64,000 bases of DNA, taken from Solirubrobacterales bacterium (GTDB lineage: Bacteria > Actinomycetota > Thermoleophilia > Solirubrobacterales > Solirubrobacteraceae). Within the stretch, counting starts at the first letter, position 1. Every line of letters starts with the position of its first letter. The stretch covers positions 34,239 to 98,238 of the forward strand of contig JAFAYP010000573.1 in NCBI GenBank assembly GCA_019240305.1, given 5' to 3'. The notes under the pieces are model-generated. The model was not told where the DNA came from. It searched no databases and was given only the letters and a program-made list of their open reading frames with translations. Below, piece by piece: positions 7,487 through 17,104 of this stretch. Made by a program: the position numbers and the translations under genes.

Positions 7487-7680
7487 GTCTGGCGAGGACG
7501 TGGGCGCGGCGGCGCCTCAACCCCACGATCCGGCAGTCCAGGCGCAACGGCCTCCCCGTCGCGGAACGCAACGCGCGCCAGGGTGGCGGCAAGTTCACGA
7601 GGCCGGCCCCGAAGGTGCGCCGGGTGCGCAGCCGGGCCGCGGCCAGCATCGCGAAGGCGTCACGAAAGGCGAACCGATGA
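7483..7680 (+). CDS. small basic hypothetical protein
   Basis: 65-aa Arg-rich ORF in overlapping array. Confidence 0.45.
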   Translation: MSLARTWARRRLNPTIRQSRRNGLPVAERNARQGGGKFTRPAPKVRRVRSRAAASIAKASRKANR

Positions 7681-8438
7681 CCGACACCAAGCCTACGGCT
7701 GAGGCCCGCTATCCGGGCATCCATGTGGAGTACTTCGAAGCACCCCGACGCCGGTATGCGGTCAACGGCAGCCCGGCCGTCAGCGTAACAACAGCACTCG
7801 GCATCCTGAACAAGCCCGCGCTACCGCACTGGAGCGCCCGCGTGACCGCTGAGGGCGCGTGGAAGATGGCGCACCGCAAGGGCTACAAGATGCCCGACAC
7901 GTCACGCCAGTTCATCGACGACCTGAAACACCACGGGTATGACCACCGCTCGCAGACGAATGCCGCCGCGGGCCGGGGCGTTGACGTTCACGCCGTGTGG
8001 GAGAACTGGAACTCCCGCAAGGAGATCCCGAACGCCAGCGACTATCCCGAGGATCGTCGGGGCTACATCCGCGCCATGTCGAAGTTCATCATGGAGCACC
8101 AGCCGGCCTGCTCGGAGTCAGAGATCGTCGTCGGGTCCGCGGAGCACGGGTTCGCGGGGCGACTGGACACGGTTGTGGTGATGGGCACGCAGAACGGGCC
8201 CGCGATGATCGACGTGAAGACGTCGAAGGCGGTGTACCCGGAGAGCCACTATCCGCAGCTCGCGGGCTATGAGTTGGCACGCCGCGAGTGCGGCCTGCCG
8301 CCCACGGAGCGCCAGGGGATTCTCCGCGTCGGCACTGACGGCGAGTACGAGGTTCGCTGGTCTGACGCCGAGCCCGAGGATTTCTTGTGCCTGCTTCGCG
8401 CGTGGCGCTCGCAGCAGCGATGGGCCCGGAAGCGATGA
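7677..8438 (+). CDS. PD-(D/E)XK (RecB/YqaJ-like) phage exonuclease
   Basis: GRGVDVHAVWE..., EHGFAGRLDTVVVM...PAMIDVKTSKAVYPESHYPQLAGYELA: nuclease core G-D-IDVKT. Confidence 0.85.
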   Translation: MTDTKPTAEARYPGIHVEYFEAPRRRYAVNGSPAVSVTTALGILNKPALPHWSARVTAEGAWKMAHRKGYKMPDTSRQFIDDLKHHGYDHRSQTNAAAGRGVDVHAVWENWNSRKEIPNASDYPEDRRGYIRAMSKFIMEHQPACSESEIVVGSAEHGFAGRLDTVVVMGTQNGPAMIDVKTSKAVYPESHYPQLAGYELARRECGLPPTERQGILRVGTDGEYEVRWSDAEPEDFLCLLRAWRSQQRWARKR

Positions 8439-8977
8439 CGAATCCCGGGCAAAGCAGCCCGATCGTCCCCCAGGGCCCTCCGAAGCTCTGCCGTGGATGC
8501 GGCACCGTCAAGCCTCGCGCCGCGTTCTACGCCCGCCGCACACAGTGGGGCGTCTACGCGCAGTCGCGCTGCAAGGAGTGCGCTCGGACGCGACCCGAGA
8601 ACGCGTCCTATGGCCGTCGGTATCGAACCCGCGTGTTCGCGGACCCCGAGGCCGCTGCGGTGTATCGCGACAAGCAGCGCGAGCGGGCTAGGCGCCAGCG
8701 CGGCACCCCTCCAGCCCGGTATCGAACCGGAGGCCCTAGCGCCACTGCCGGTGGCCTGCTGCCAGCCGGACCGTTCGCGCAATGGCTCGCCACGCTCGGC
8801 GACGGCCCCACGGCCATCGGCTTGGCGTGCGGCCTTGACCCCCGGCAGGTCGACAAGTACCTGAACGGCTCGCGTGACGTGCTCTTGGACGTGGTTGACC
8901 GCGCGCTGCTGAAGGCACACACGGCGACGACGCTGAACGACCTGTATCCGATCGAAGATGAAGGGAACGACGCATGA
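8435..8977 (+). CDS. zinc-finger plus HTH-like protein
   Basis: LCRGCGTVKPRAAFYARR...SRCKECARTR (2x CxxC) and C-terminal HTH-like GPTAIGLACGLDPRQVDKYL. Confidence 0.6.
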   Translation: MTNPGQSSPIVPQGPPKLCRGCGTVKPRAAFYARRTQWGVYAQSRCKECARTRPENASYGRRYRTRVFADPEAAAVYRDKQRERARRQRGTPPARYRTGGPSATAGGLLPAGPFAQWLATLGDGPTAIGLACGLDPRQVDKYLNGSRDVLLDVVDRALLKAHTATTLNDLYPIEDEGNDA

Positions 8978-9330
8978 GTGACCTGATCCAAGCGACCGTG
9001 GTCGGTCGCCTCACCCGCGACGCAGAGTTGCGGCAGGCCGGCAGCGGGCAGGTGTGCGGCTTCCGCGTGGCCGCCACGCCCTACAAGTCAGAGGCCATGT
9101 TCCTCGACGTGTCCGTGTGGGGCCGTCGTGGCGAGGCCCTGCAGCCGCATCTGACCAAAGGCCAGCAGGTCGTCGTGGTGGGCGACCTGACGAGGCGCGA
9201 GTTCGAGCACAACGGCGAGCGTCGCGTGTCGCTCGAGCTGAACGCGACAGCGGTTGCTCTCGTGGGCTCGCGCGGCCAGCAGGCACCCGCGAGCGACGAC
9301 AGCGACGATGACAAGGGCCTTCCGTTCTGA
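8974..9330 (+). CDS. ssb: single-stranded DNA-binding protein
   Basis: OB fold ATVVGRLTRDAELRQ...LDVSVWGRRGEAL..LTKGQQVVVVGDLTRREFE; acidic tail DDSDDDKGLPF. Confidence 0.9.
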   Translation: MSDLIQATVVGRLTRDAELRQAGSGQVCGFRVAATPYKSEAMFLDVSVWGRRGEALQPHLTKGQQVVVVGDLTRREFEHNGERRVSLELNATAVALVGSRGQQAPASDDSDDDKGLPF

Positions 9331-9351
9331 TGGCACTCCCGGTGCTGTCCC

Positions 9352-11310
9352 ATGACTGAGATCCGGCTTCGCCGGGGCACGGCTGCCGCGTGGACTGCCG
9401 CCGCGCCGGTCTTGGATGTGGGCGAATTCGGACTTGAAACCGATACAGGCAGGATCAAGGGCGGCGACGGATCGACCGCGTGGCCAGCACTTCCCTACCA
9501 GATCACGCCGACGACCACGCCAGGGGGCGCCCTGGGCGTGGTATCGGGTTCTACTCGAACCAGCACGTATGGCGCGCCCGTACTGCGCGACTATATCTCC
9601 CTGCTCGATTGGGGCGCTGATCGCACCGGCCTGACCGACTGCACCGCGTATCTTCGCGACGCTGTTGCCGAGGCCCAAGCGATGCAGATCACCAACTACG
9701 GCAACCCACGCGGGGCGACCGTTCACGTCCCGTCGGGCGACTATCTCGTCACCGGGAAGATCAGCGTCCCCAACGGCGTGAGCATCATCGGGGATGGTTG
9801 CCTCTCGACGACATTCGTCATCACTCAGGCGTCCTTCAATGACAACTGCGTCTTTGAGCCCACCGCTATCGACGGGTCGCAGGAGTTCATGGGGCTCGCA
9901 GGCTTCGCGGTATATGGACACAATGCGTACACCACGCCGGATGCCAATCAGGCCAATGCCGGCGCCGCGACGGCGGTAAATACGTCGCCGAGCAACACCT
10001 ATCTAGCGTTCAGCTTGGTCGCGAACTCGATCAGCGGCTACACGTCACTCTCGAACGCTGGCTGGCCGTCCAACGGCACCTTCACGGTGGGAGCACAGCG
10101 CGTCAAGTACCAGTCCCTCAACGGCTGGACCTTCCAGGGATGCATGCTCGTCTCCAAGAACGGCCCTACGATCAACGTTGGGGATGCGATCGCTCCGGTT
10201 GCCACGAACAACGTGTCCGCCGTCCACCTGTTCGGGGTCGCCGCCCCATCGTTTCTTAGGCAGCTGTGGCTGGACGGATTTCCCGGCGAAACGGTTATCA
10301 GCGCGTATCTAAACGGCTGCCAGCTCCAGGACCTGGTCGTCAACCACTCCAACCGCGACTGCTGGCTGCATCAGTCCACGCGGACCGGGAACACCTTCCA
10401 TAACTTGCTGGTCCAGTATTCCAACATGGCCAACACGGGCACGCAGTACGCCGGCCTGCACGTCATGGGGATCTCCACCGCGGCCCAGTTCGCCAATCTG
10501 CTGTCTATCGACACGCTCTATTCCGAGCAATCCAGCTCCAATCAGCTCGGGCTCTGGCTCGACGACGCAGGATCGGTCAACGCGCAGAACGTCAACATGC
10601 AAGGCGGCAGCAGCAACTACACCACGCAAACCTGCGTGCAGATCGACAGCGACCAATCGGCCCCCTTGACCCAGGACGGGAGTCACACTGCGAACATCGG
10701 CCTGCGCAACATCCACGTTGGCCAGATCGGGCGCGTACTCCTCAAGGACAACGTGCGCGGCCGGTCTACTGCCGCGACGACGACGCAGGTAGGGCAGGCA
10801 CTCACGCGCTATGACACCGAGGACAACTCTCCGGGGATCACTCGACCGTGGGCAGCCGGCGAGGTGTACTGGGCAGGGCAGCTTTGCGTGTACAACGGCG
10901 CGATCTACCAGCGCGCCACGGCTGGCGTTGCTGCCTCCACGTGGTCGACCGATGCCAGTGCTTGGACAGTAGTGACAAGTGGGAACCGCGTCAATTCGAT
11001 CACGTCCTCTGCAACTCCGGCGATCAACGTCGGCACCACCGCCGTGTTCGAGATCACCGCTCTGGCAGTGAACATCACGAGCATGACAACCAACCTCACT
11101 GGCACGGCGGTCGATGGTCAGCAGCTCCGGATTCGGATCACGGATAACGGGACCGCGCAAACCATCACCTGGGGCGCGGCGTTTGCCAATTCCGGCGTCG
11201 CTACTCTGCTCGCTACGACCGTTGCCAATAAGACTCACAATATCGGCCTACAGTATGACGGCGTAAGGGCACTGTGGTACTGCCTCGCCGTCGATGCCAC
11301 TGGATACTAG
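9352..11310 (+). CDS. tail spike/fibre with right-handed beta-helix-like domain
   Basis: N-term IRLRRGTAAAWTAAAPVLDVGEFGLETDTGRIKGGDGSTAW; VHVPSGDYLVTGKISVPNGVSIIGDG pectate-lyase-like. Confidence 0.8.
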   Translation: MTEIRLRRGTAAAWTAAAPVLDVGEFGLETDTGRIKGGDGSTAWPALPYQITPTTTPGGALGVVSGSTRTSTYGAPVLRDYISLLDWGADRTGLTDCTAYLRDAVAEAQAMQITNYGNPRGATVHVPSGDYLVTGKISVPNGVSIIGDGCLSTTFVITQASFNDNCVFEPTAIDGSQEFMGLAGFAVYGHNAYTTPDANQANAGAATAVNTSPSNTYLAFSLVANSISGYTSLSNAGWPSNGTFTVGAQRVKYQSLNGWTFQGCMLVSKNGPTINVGDAIAPVATNNVSAVHLFGVAAPSFLRQLWLDGFPGETVISAYLNGCQLQDLVVNHSNRDCWLHQSTRTGNTFHNLLVQYSNMANTGTQYAGLHVMGISTAAQFANLLSIDTLYSEQSSSNQLGLWLDDAGSVNAQNVNMQGGSSNYTTQTCVQIDSDQSAPLTQDGSHTANIGLRNIHVGQIGRVLLKDNVRGRSTAATTTQVGQALTRYDTEDNSPGITRPWAAGEVYWAGQLCVYNGAIYQRATAGVAASTWSTDASAWTVVTSGNRVNSITSSATPAINVGTTAVFEITALAVNITSMTTNLTGTAVDGQQLRIRITDNGTAQTITWGAAFANSGVATLLATTVANKTHNIGLQYDGVRALWYCLAVDATGY

Positions 11311-11313
11311 GCA

Positions 11314-11961
11314 ATGGCGATCTCACTCGTCGCACACACGCATGCGTCGGCAAGTACGGGGTCGGCGACCACCGTGGGGATCAACACCACGGGCGCATCG
11401 CTGCTTATCGCGATCGTGTCGTGGTACACGGGCGGCGGCAGCGTATCGGTCAGCGACTCGCTCGGGAACGCGTGGACGCTGGGCAGCAGCTATGCCAGCA
11501 GCTCGGATGCGGGCTTGGCGACCTACTACTGTTCGTCGCCTACGGTCGGGTCGGGGCACACGTTCACGGTCGCGTCCGCTGATTCGCCGTCTATCTGCGT
11601 CGCAGCATTCTCGGGCACGCGGGCTGGTGGGACGCCGGACATGCAGGTCGGCTCGACCACGTCCTACCAGACGGGCTCAGGCACGCCGGGGGCCAACGGG
11701 GATCTCGTCATCACCGGCATCCAGAGCACCGATACGTCGGTACCGACTGCGCCGACGAGCTTCACCCTGCTCGATGCGTTCGCGTACGTCAGCGGCGCTG
11801 ACTACGCAATGGGGATGGCGTACTACGTGCAGGCAACCGCAGCGGCGCTCAACCCGTCCTGGGGGGCAGCGAACACCTCGCCGGTGTCACTCATGTTGTC
11901 ATTCCCAAAGGCGACGGCGGCTATCAACACCGGCCAGTTCTTTCCGTTCTTTTCGGGATGA
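11314..11961 (+). CDS. structural-type beta-rich phage protein
   Basis: 215-aa Ser/Thr/Gly-rich ORF following the spike. Confidence 0.55.
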   Translation: MAISLVAHTHASASTGSATTVGINTTGASLLIAIVSWYTGGGSVSVSDSLGNAWTLGSSYASSSDAGLATYYCSSPTVGSGHTFTVASADSPSICVAAFSGTRAGGTPDMQVGSTTSYQTGSGTPGANGDLVITGIQSTDTSVPTAPTSFTLLDAFAYVSGADYAMGMAYYVQATAAALNPSWGAANTSPVSLMLSFPKATAAINTGQFFPFFSG

Positions 11962-12041
11962 CATGCCGAGACGAAGGGTGCTGCTGGGGCTGCCTCATGC
12001 AGCGCTGTTACACGTAGGACGACGACAAGGGAGATGCCCTG

Positions 12042-12875
12042 ATGGCACATCATCTCGGTAAGCGGCCAGCGCGGCCGTACACGTCCGACCACACGCCAAT
12101 GGCGGAGCTGCTGCGCGCGGTCCCGTCCGGCTCGATCCCGCCGATCCCGGCGAACTTCGGCCACGGCTACGACTTCGGCGCCACTGGCTGGGGGATGATG
12201 GGCAACGGCCTATGCGACGACGGGTCGATCACCGACACGAGCCTCTACGCCTACGGTGGTGGTGGCGACTGCGTGTGGGCGAAGTTCTCCCACGGCTTCA
12301 TGGAATCAGCGCGCAACGCCGGGCGTCCCATCCCCAAGTTCACCTGCGCCAGCACGCTGAACAACTACTGCGCGTACCTCGGGATCGGCTCCTACGAGAA
12401 CCTGAACGCGAGCAACGATCAGGGCTCCGACATGCAGGAGGCGCTGAAGCGCGCTCAGACGCAGGGCTACACGGACGCGGGCGGAAACGTCTACAAGATC
12501 GGCAAGACGGTTTCGGGCACGCCTGGCAACCTGCAGGAGCTGTGGGCAATCGCCTACCTGTTCGAGCTCGCTGACATCGGCGTGAACCTGCAGCAGGCGC
12601 AGGAGAACGCGTTCCCGGGGCCGTGGACCTATGTCGCTGGCTCGCCGACGATCGGCGGCCACTGCGTGCCGGTGATGGGGAATAACGGCCTCATCACCTG
12701 GGCGGATCGTGTCGGCTTCACGCAGTCCTTCTTTGAGCAGCTGTGCGACGAGTTCTACGGGTACATCGACCCGCTGCGCTACAACCGCGTGACCGGCGAG
12801 ACGCTGGAGGACTACACGGACGCGGACTTGGAGAAGTACGTGGTGCTCGTGGCCCAGCAGAAGGCAGCGCGATGA
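12042..12875 (+). CDS. putative papain-like cysteine peptidase family protein
   Basis: YGGGGDCVWAKFSHGF (Cys), SPTIGGHCVPVMG (His), ITWADRVGFTQSFFEQLCDEFYGYI: GDCVWA...GGH phage family. Confidence 0.6.
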   Translation: MAHHLGKRPARPYTSDHTPMAELLRAVPSGSIPPIPANFGHGYDFGATGWGMMGNGLCDDGSITDTSLYAYGGGGDCVWAKFSHGFMESARNAGRPIPKFTCASTLNNYCAYLGIGSYENLNASNDQGSDMQEALKRAQTQGYTDAGGNVYKIGKTVSGTPGNLQELWAIAYLFELADIGVNLQQAQENAFPGPWTYVAGSPTIGGHCVPVMGNNGLITWADRVGFTQSFFEQLCDEFYGYIDPLRYNRVTGETLEDYTDADLEKYVVLVAQQKAAR

Positions 12876-13048
12876 CCGACGGACCTGATCTCGTCGCGAC
12901 CATTGACCAGTGGGCGGCGCTCGCCCGCCAGATCCCCGTGGTGCTCGGCGCCTACTACAAGGCACTTCTACAGGAAGGGTTCAGCCGGGAGGAGGCGTTC
13001 GCGTTGACGCTCGCCTATCAGACGGTCGCCCTTAGCCCGAAAGCGTAG
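12872..13048 (+). CDS. small hypothetical protein
   Basis: MTDGPDLVATIDQWAALARQIPVVLGAYYKALLQEGFSREEAFALTLAYQ; ATGA overlap. Confidence 0.55.
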   Translation: MTDGPDLVATIDQWAALARQIPVVLGAYYKALLQEGFSREEAFALTLAYQTVALSPKA

Positions 13049-13050
13049 CG

Positions 13051-13458
13051 GTGGCCCGAGGGGCTGTGGGCTGGACATGCAAGCGCGTGAGCAAGGGGGC
13101 GCGCTGTGGGAGCTTCAACCCCCCGCGAGCCAGGAAGTGTCAGGCGTGTGGCAAGCTGCGGCCGGCGCGAAGGCAACCCGCCCACATGGCCGCGCTGAAG
13201 GCGGATTATGCCATCTACGTGAGGCTGAACGGCGGCGACTTCTGCGGCGCGTGTGGGCGCAGTCCATCGGCCACGCGGAAGCTGGACCGCGACCACGCGC
13301 ACACGACGCCACCGGTCGCCAGGGGGCTGCTGTGCGCTCGCTGCAACAGGGCACTCCCGTCCTGGGTAACGCCAGCGTGGCTACGAGCAGCTGCTGACTA
13401 TCTGGAACGTGCAGAACGGAGGCACACGAATGGGGATTCTTATCAGCTCGCAGGTTGA
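13051..13458 (+). CDS. recombination endonuclease VII-like (HNH)
   Basis: CGACGRSPSATRKLDRDHAHTTPPVARGLLCARCNRALP. Confidence 0.85.
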   Translation: MARGAVGWTCKRVSKGARCGSFNPPRARKCQACGKLRPARRQPAHMAALKADYAIYVRLNGGDFCGACGRSPSATRKLDRDHAHTTPPVARGLLCARCNRALPSWVTPAWLRAAADYLERAERRHTNGDSYQLAG

Positions 13459-13714
13459 AGTGGCCTGCGGAACGCCCGGATGTCGGGACCGACGTGGCTA
13501 CGGGCTGTTCGCCAGCTTCTGCAACCCGTGCGCCGATCGGCTCGCGAAGCTGCGTGACGAGATCGAGCAGGAGGTCGCCGCGGCGAACCCCAAGACTCGT
13601 AGCAGGGGAGGGTCGCCGATGTGCTGCTCGCCGTACTGTTACGGCCCACGTCGGCCGCCGGCCTTGTTCTGCGAGGACTGCCAGGATGCTGGATACGTCG
13701 AAGAGGCAGCGTGA
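13430..13714 (+). CDS. cysteine-rich zinc-binding small protein
   Basis: MGILISSQVEVACGTPGC...FCNPCAD...CCSPYC...FCEDC. Confidence 0.5.
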   Translation: MGILISSQVEVACGTPGCRDRRGYGLFASFCNPCADRLAKLRDEIEQEVAAANPKTRSRGGSPMCCSPYCYGPRRPPALFCEDCQDAGYVEEAA

Positions 13715-13717
13715 CCG

Positions 13718-14521
13718 TTGCTCGGTCGAGCCGTGACCTTCGACTTCAGCGGACCACCCCCAGCAGCCGACTACCTAGTCGACGGCCTCCTCGAGCGCGG
13801 AACGATCACCGTGCTCTCGGCCGACTCCGGAGCCGGGAAGTCACTGATCGCCGCCAGCATGGCCGTAGCGATGATGCAAAGCCGTCCGTGGCTAGGACGC
13901 AGGACCACCGGCAAGCGCGTCATGTTCATCGACGAGGAGAACTTCTACCGGGTGATCTTCGGACGCCTGCTAGCGCTCGGCATGACCAACGAGGACCGGC
14001 AGAATCTCCTCTACTTTCTGCGTCTCGGCGTTGCGCTGGGATCGGGCGATTGGATGGAACGCGTCCGCGAGGAGATGGACGACTTTCACCCCGACCTGCT
14101 GGTGGTCGACACGGCAGCTGCGGCGACAAACGTCGAGCTCAATGACAACAGTGCCGTGGCGCGCCTGTACGCCACGTCGCTGCGTCCCCTAGTGGATGAT
14201 GCTGGGATGCTGCTCTTGCACCACGAGCGTAAGCCGCAGGGCAGCTATCAGCGACATGCCGGCCACGCGATGATGGGAGCTCGACAGTGGGCAGGCCAGG
14301 CGGACTCGCACCTGGCGCTCGAGCGGCTAGGTGACGTTGCCGTGGAGGCACTATCGGACGGCAGGATGCTGCGGCGCTACCCGTTGAAGATGGAGATGCC
14401 GAAGAACCGGGATGGGCGGAGCGTGAACGAGAAGATCGCGATCGTGTCTGAGCACAATCCGGGTTCGACGCAGCCGACGTGGCTGCGGGTGGACAGGGTT
14501 GGACGCGGTGACCTTACATGA
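13718..14521 (+). CDS. RepA-like AAA ATPase (replicative helicase-like)
   Basis: ITVLSADSGAGKSLIAASMAVAMM (Walker A), DLLVVDTAAAATNVELNDNSAV (Walker B), LLLHHERKPQG. Confidence 0.8.
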   Translation: MLGRAVTFDFSGPPPAADYLVDGLLERGTITVLSADSGAGKSLIAASMAVAMMQSRPWLGRRTTGKRVMFIDEENFYRVIFGRLLALGMTNEDRQNLLYFLRLGVALGSGDWMERVREEMDDFHPDLLVVDTAAAATNVELNDNSAVARLYATSLRPLVDDAGMLLLHHERKPQGSYQRHAGHAMMGARQWAGQADSHLALERLGDVAVEALSDGRMLRRYPLKMEMPKNRDGRSVNEKIAIVSEHNPGSTQPTWLRVDRVGRGDLT

Positions 14522-14537
14522 AATTATGCACACGCCT

Positions 14538-14567
14538 TGACTTTTGATGACTGAAATCGCTACAATC
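14538..14567 (+). promoter_or_regulatory. sigma70-like promoter
   Basis: TTGACT (14538-14543) N18 TACAAT (14562-14567). Confidence 0.6.
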
Positions 14568-14732
14568 TATCCGCTAGGTTCTCTACGGGCCTTCAGATTC
14601 CAGCCGGCCTTGCGCTTCGCCGCAGGAAGCTTGAGCCGTCAGGCGCTCATAAGACCAGCGGCCCTGACAGCTTGCGCCGCAGCGTCGCTACGCAGATCAC
14701 GCCCTACCTATGTCCAGGGACGTGGTTGCTGA

Positions 14733-15446
14733 ATGCCAGTTCCGGTGCCCGATCTCGCCGTGGCCGAAATTGCCTGCAAGCGAGCCCTAGCCAAGCTCGT
14801 CACGCTCAGCGACAAGAGCGCTGTCCAGATCCGAGCCGAAGGCATGCTCGAACACGAGACCACAACCGACCGGCTGCGCACCAGGGACCGACAGCCCATG
14901 CCCGTCAAAGGTGGTCGGGGTGCTGGCAGCCAGCTGCCCAGCGGCGTCGACACGAAGGCGACCACGCGTGGCGACCACGCGCCGTCCAAGCAGTCCTCGC
15001 TGTACTTCCATTACCGGTGGCGCATGCACAAGGCGCTCGTGTCCGAAGATGCCGGCCTGGCACTGTCGCTGGCTGGCGCCGCGACCCAAGACTACGAGGA
15101 GCACGTCGGCAAGCGCCGGCCGCTTCGCTGGGCGTCGCACGACGACGCCGTGAACTACCTGCTGACACACTACGTCGGCGTACCCTCTGCCACCGCGGCC
15201 GTGGACATGCGCACACCATCCGAGTCGTTTCGGAACGCTCAGCGCTGGGTTCAAGCCCAGCGCACGAGAAACGGCCATGATCCCGAGCTGGGCGAGCGGA
15301 GAGCAATGGACAGCCGGACACGGAGGATTGTGGAGATGGCAGCTGCGGGAATCAAGCAGCGCCTGATAGCCGACGAGGTCGGACTGTCGCAGGCGCAGGT
15401 CAGCCGCATCCTGTCGGGCGCGAGCATACATACCCAAGCGCCTTGA
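14733..15446 (+). CDS. HTH-containing hypothetical regulator
   Basis: C-terminal RRIVEMAAAGIKQRLIADEVGLSQAQVSRIL resembles an HTH. Confidence 0.6.
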   Translation: MPVPVPDLAVAEIACKRALAKLVTLSDKSAVQIRAEGMLEHETTTDRLRTRDRQPMPVKGGRGAGSQLPSGVDTKATTRGDHAPSKQSSLYFHYRWRMHKALVSEDAGLALSLAGAATQDYEEHVGKRRPLRWASHDDAVNYLLTHYVGVPSATAAVDMRTPSESFRNAQRWVQAQRTRNGHDPELGERRAMDSRTRRIVEMAAAGIKQRLIADEVGLSQAQVSRILSGASIHTQAP

Positions 15447-15471
15447 ATTCAATGTGCATAAGCGGTAAGGT
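15443..15471 (+). promoter_or_regulatory. sigma70-like promoter upstream of late region
   Basis: TTGAAT N17 TAAGGT. Confidence 0.4.
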
Positions 15472-15625
15472 GTGTTTCGGTGGATGATTGCGCACTGCGC
15501 CATCGCTCGCCGAGAGGGCGACGACCCAATACCGCAGCGGACCATTCGGTCAGGCACAGGGCGTCAGCAGCGATCAGAGGCGGGGGATCGCTCACAACCA
15601 CAGGTCACAGCACGGGAGGGCAACC

Positions 15626-15994
15626 GTGGAGACTGATCCAAGGCTTGAAGCAGACGCCTACGTCAGGCACGACGAGCGCATGTACCGAGTGGTGGGACCC
15701 GAGATTGACGACCGCGGGTGCATCACTGGGCGCTACGAGCTCGAAAGCGCCAAGGGCGAATGGTCTGCCTACGGGCACGGGCGTGGAACCTGGGTCTACC
15801 CCAGGTGCTACCTGACGGCCATTCGGGTCACCTGGGAGTGCCAGCTCGTGAGAGCATCCAACGGGATCTCACACCTAGACGAGGCGATGCGAGCACACCT
15901 CCACGACAACGGGCTGCACATGCCGGCCACCATCCAAGCCGGGATGCAAGCACCCCTAGCGATAGAGCGCACCCTGCGGCGTCAAGTTCGCTAG
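15626..15994 (+). CDS. hypothetical protein
   Basis: GTG start after gggagg RBS; METDPRLEADAYVRHDERMYRVVGPEI... Confidence 0.5.
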   Translation: METDPRLEADAYVRHDERMYRVVGPEIDDRGCITGRYELESAKGEWSAYGHGRGTWVYPRCYLTAIRVTWECQLVRASNGISHLDEAMRAHLHDNGLHMPATIQAGMQAPLAIERTLRRQVR

Positions 15995-15999
15995 GGGTA

Positions 16000-16260
16000 G
16001 GAGGGCTCGGGCATGGTGCCAGGAGGGCGACGGCGGGGCTCACACAACCCCCGGGGGGGGTAAGAAATCCCTTTCGGGTAAGGCGAGGACCCCAGTCGAA
16101 CTTTCGCGCACGTTGGCCCATATGGCGATTTGCGCAATCGCTGGGTTGCGTTGCGTGGCGATCGGCCGACGGGCAACCAGAAGGTTGCAAATAGTTCAGC
16201 GAAGGCCGCGCGAGCATCCGCAACCGATGCGTTGCGCAGGCGTGACGAGGGAGGGCCGCG
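16000..16260. other. candidate cos/packaging region (non-coding, structured)
   Basis: Non-coding gap directly upstream of HNH-TerS-TerL; ccccc-gggggggg block and CGCAA...TTGCG inverted repeats. Confidence 0.35.
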
Positions 16261-16752
16261 ATGCGCAAGACTCACGTCTACGTTCGCCGAACGCACGTCT
16301 ACGTCTGCGTTGATTGCGGCGGGACCTTTGAGCATGTTCGTGTCACGAAGGCACGGAAGCGGTGCCCCGGGTGCGCGCCGGGTGGCATGCGTCCTGCGAC
16401 ACGGCCGTGCGTTGCCTGCAGCAACCCCGCTGCATCGTCTAGGCACTGGTACTGCAATGTGTGCAGCGCCAAGGCACGCCTTCGTCGTCGTGGCCGTCCT
16501 CGCCAACCGCACGTGCTCAGCACGGCCGAGCGGGGATACGGGCGGGAGCACGCGAAGCTTCGCAGGCAGTGGCTGGCGACCGTGAGGGCGGGGGGCGTCC
16601 GGTGCTGGAGGTGCGGCTCTCCCATCCTTCCGATGGAGCCGTGGGACCTGGGGCACAACGACTTCGACAGGACCGCCCACGCCGGGCCTGAGCACCGCTC
16701 CTGCAACAGGGGAGCGCCTTGGAGGAGGCAGCATGCCCGACCAGCGCGCTGA
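16261..16752 (+). CDS. HNH endonuclease adjacent to terminase
   Basis: GYGREHAKLRRQW...CWRCGSPILPMEPWDLGHND...GPEHRSCNR. Confidence 0.8.
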   Translation: MRKTHVYVRRTHVYVCVDCGGTFEHVRVTKARKRCPGCAPGGMRPATRPCVACSNPAASSRHWYCNVCSAKARLRRRGRPRQPHVLSTAERGYGREHAKLRRQWLATVRAGGVRCWRCGSPILPMEPWDLGHNDFDRTAHAGPEHRSCNRGAPWRRQHARPAR

Positions 16753-17104
16753 GGCCCTTGCGATGCGTGACGCGGGCCGAGACATTGACGATATCGCTGC
16801 CCACTTTGAGGTAAACAAGGCGACGGTCTATCGCTGGATCAACGCCGCGAAGGATGGGCCGGGTCCCACAGAGCGCTCCGCGCGCGCCCTGATCGCCACT
16901 TGGGGCGAGCTCGACGAAACCCGCTCCTTGGTTGCCGAGACGATGCTGACCTACGCCGTCACGGCCGACAAGGGCCGCAGGGCGACCGTGGGCGTGATGG
17001 CCTCGGCCGGCGTGGCCGCCGCGAAGGAGCTGGACGCGATGACGCAGCGCCTCGGGCAGAGTTCGGGCTTTGAAGAGCTGACCCGCGCGCTGCTGGAAGC
17101 GTGA
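16733..17104 (+). CDS. terminase small subunit
   Basis: MPDQRAEALAMRDAGRDIDDIAAHFEVNKATVYRWINAA HTH; precedes TerL. Confidence 0.75.
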   Translation: MPDQRAEALAMRDAGRDIDDIAAHFEVNKATVYRWINAAKDGPGPTERSARALIATWGELDETRSLVAETMLTYAVTADKGRRATVGVMASAGVAAAKELDAMTQRLGQSSGFEELTRALLEA

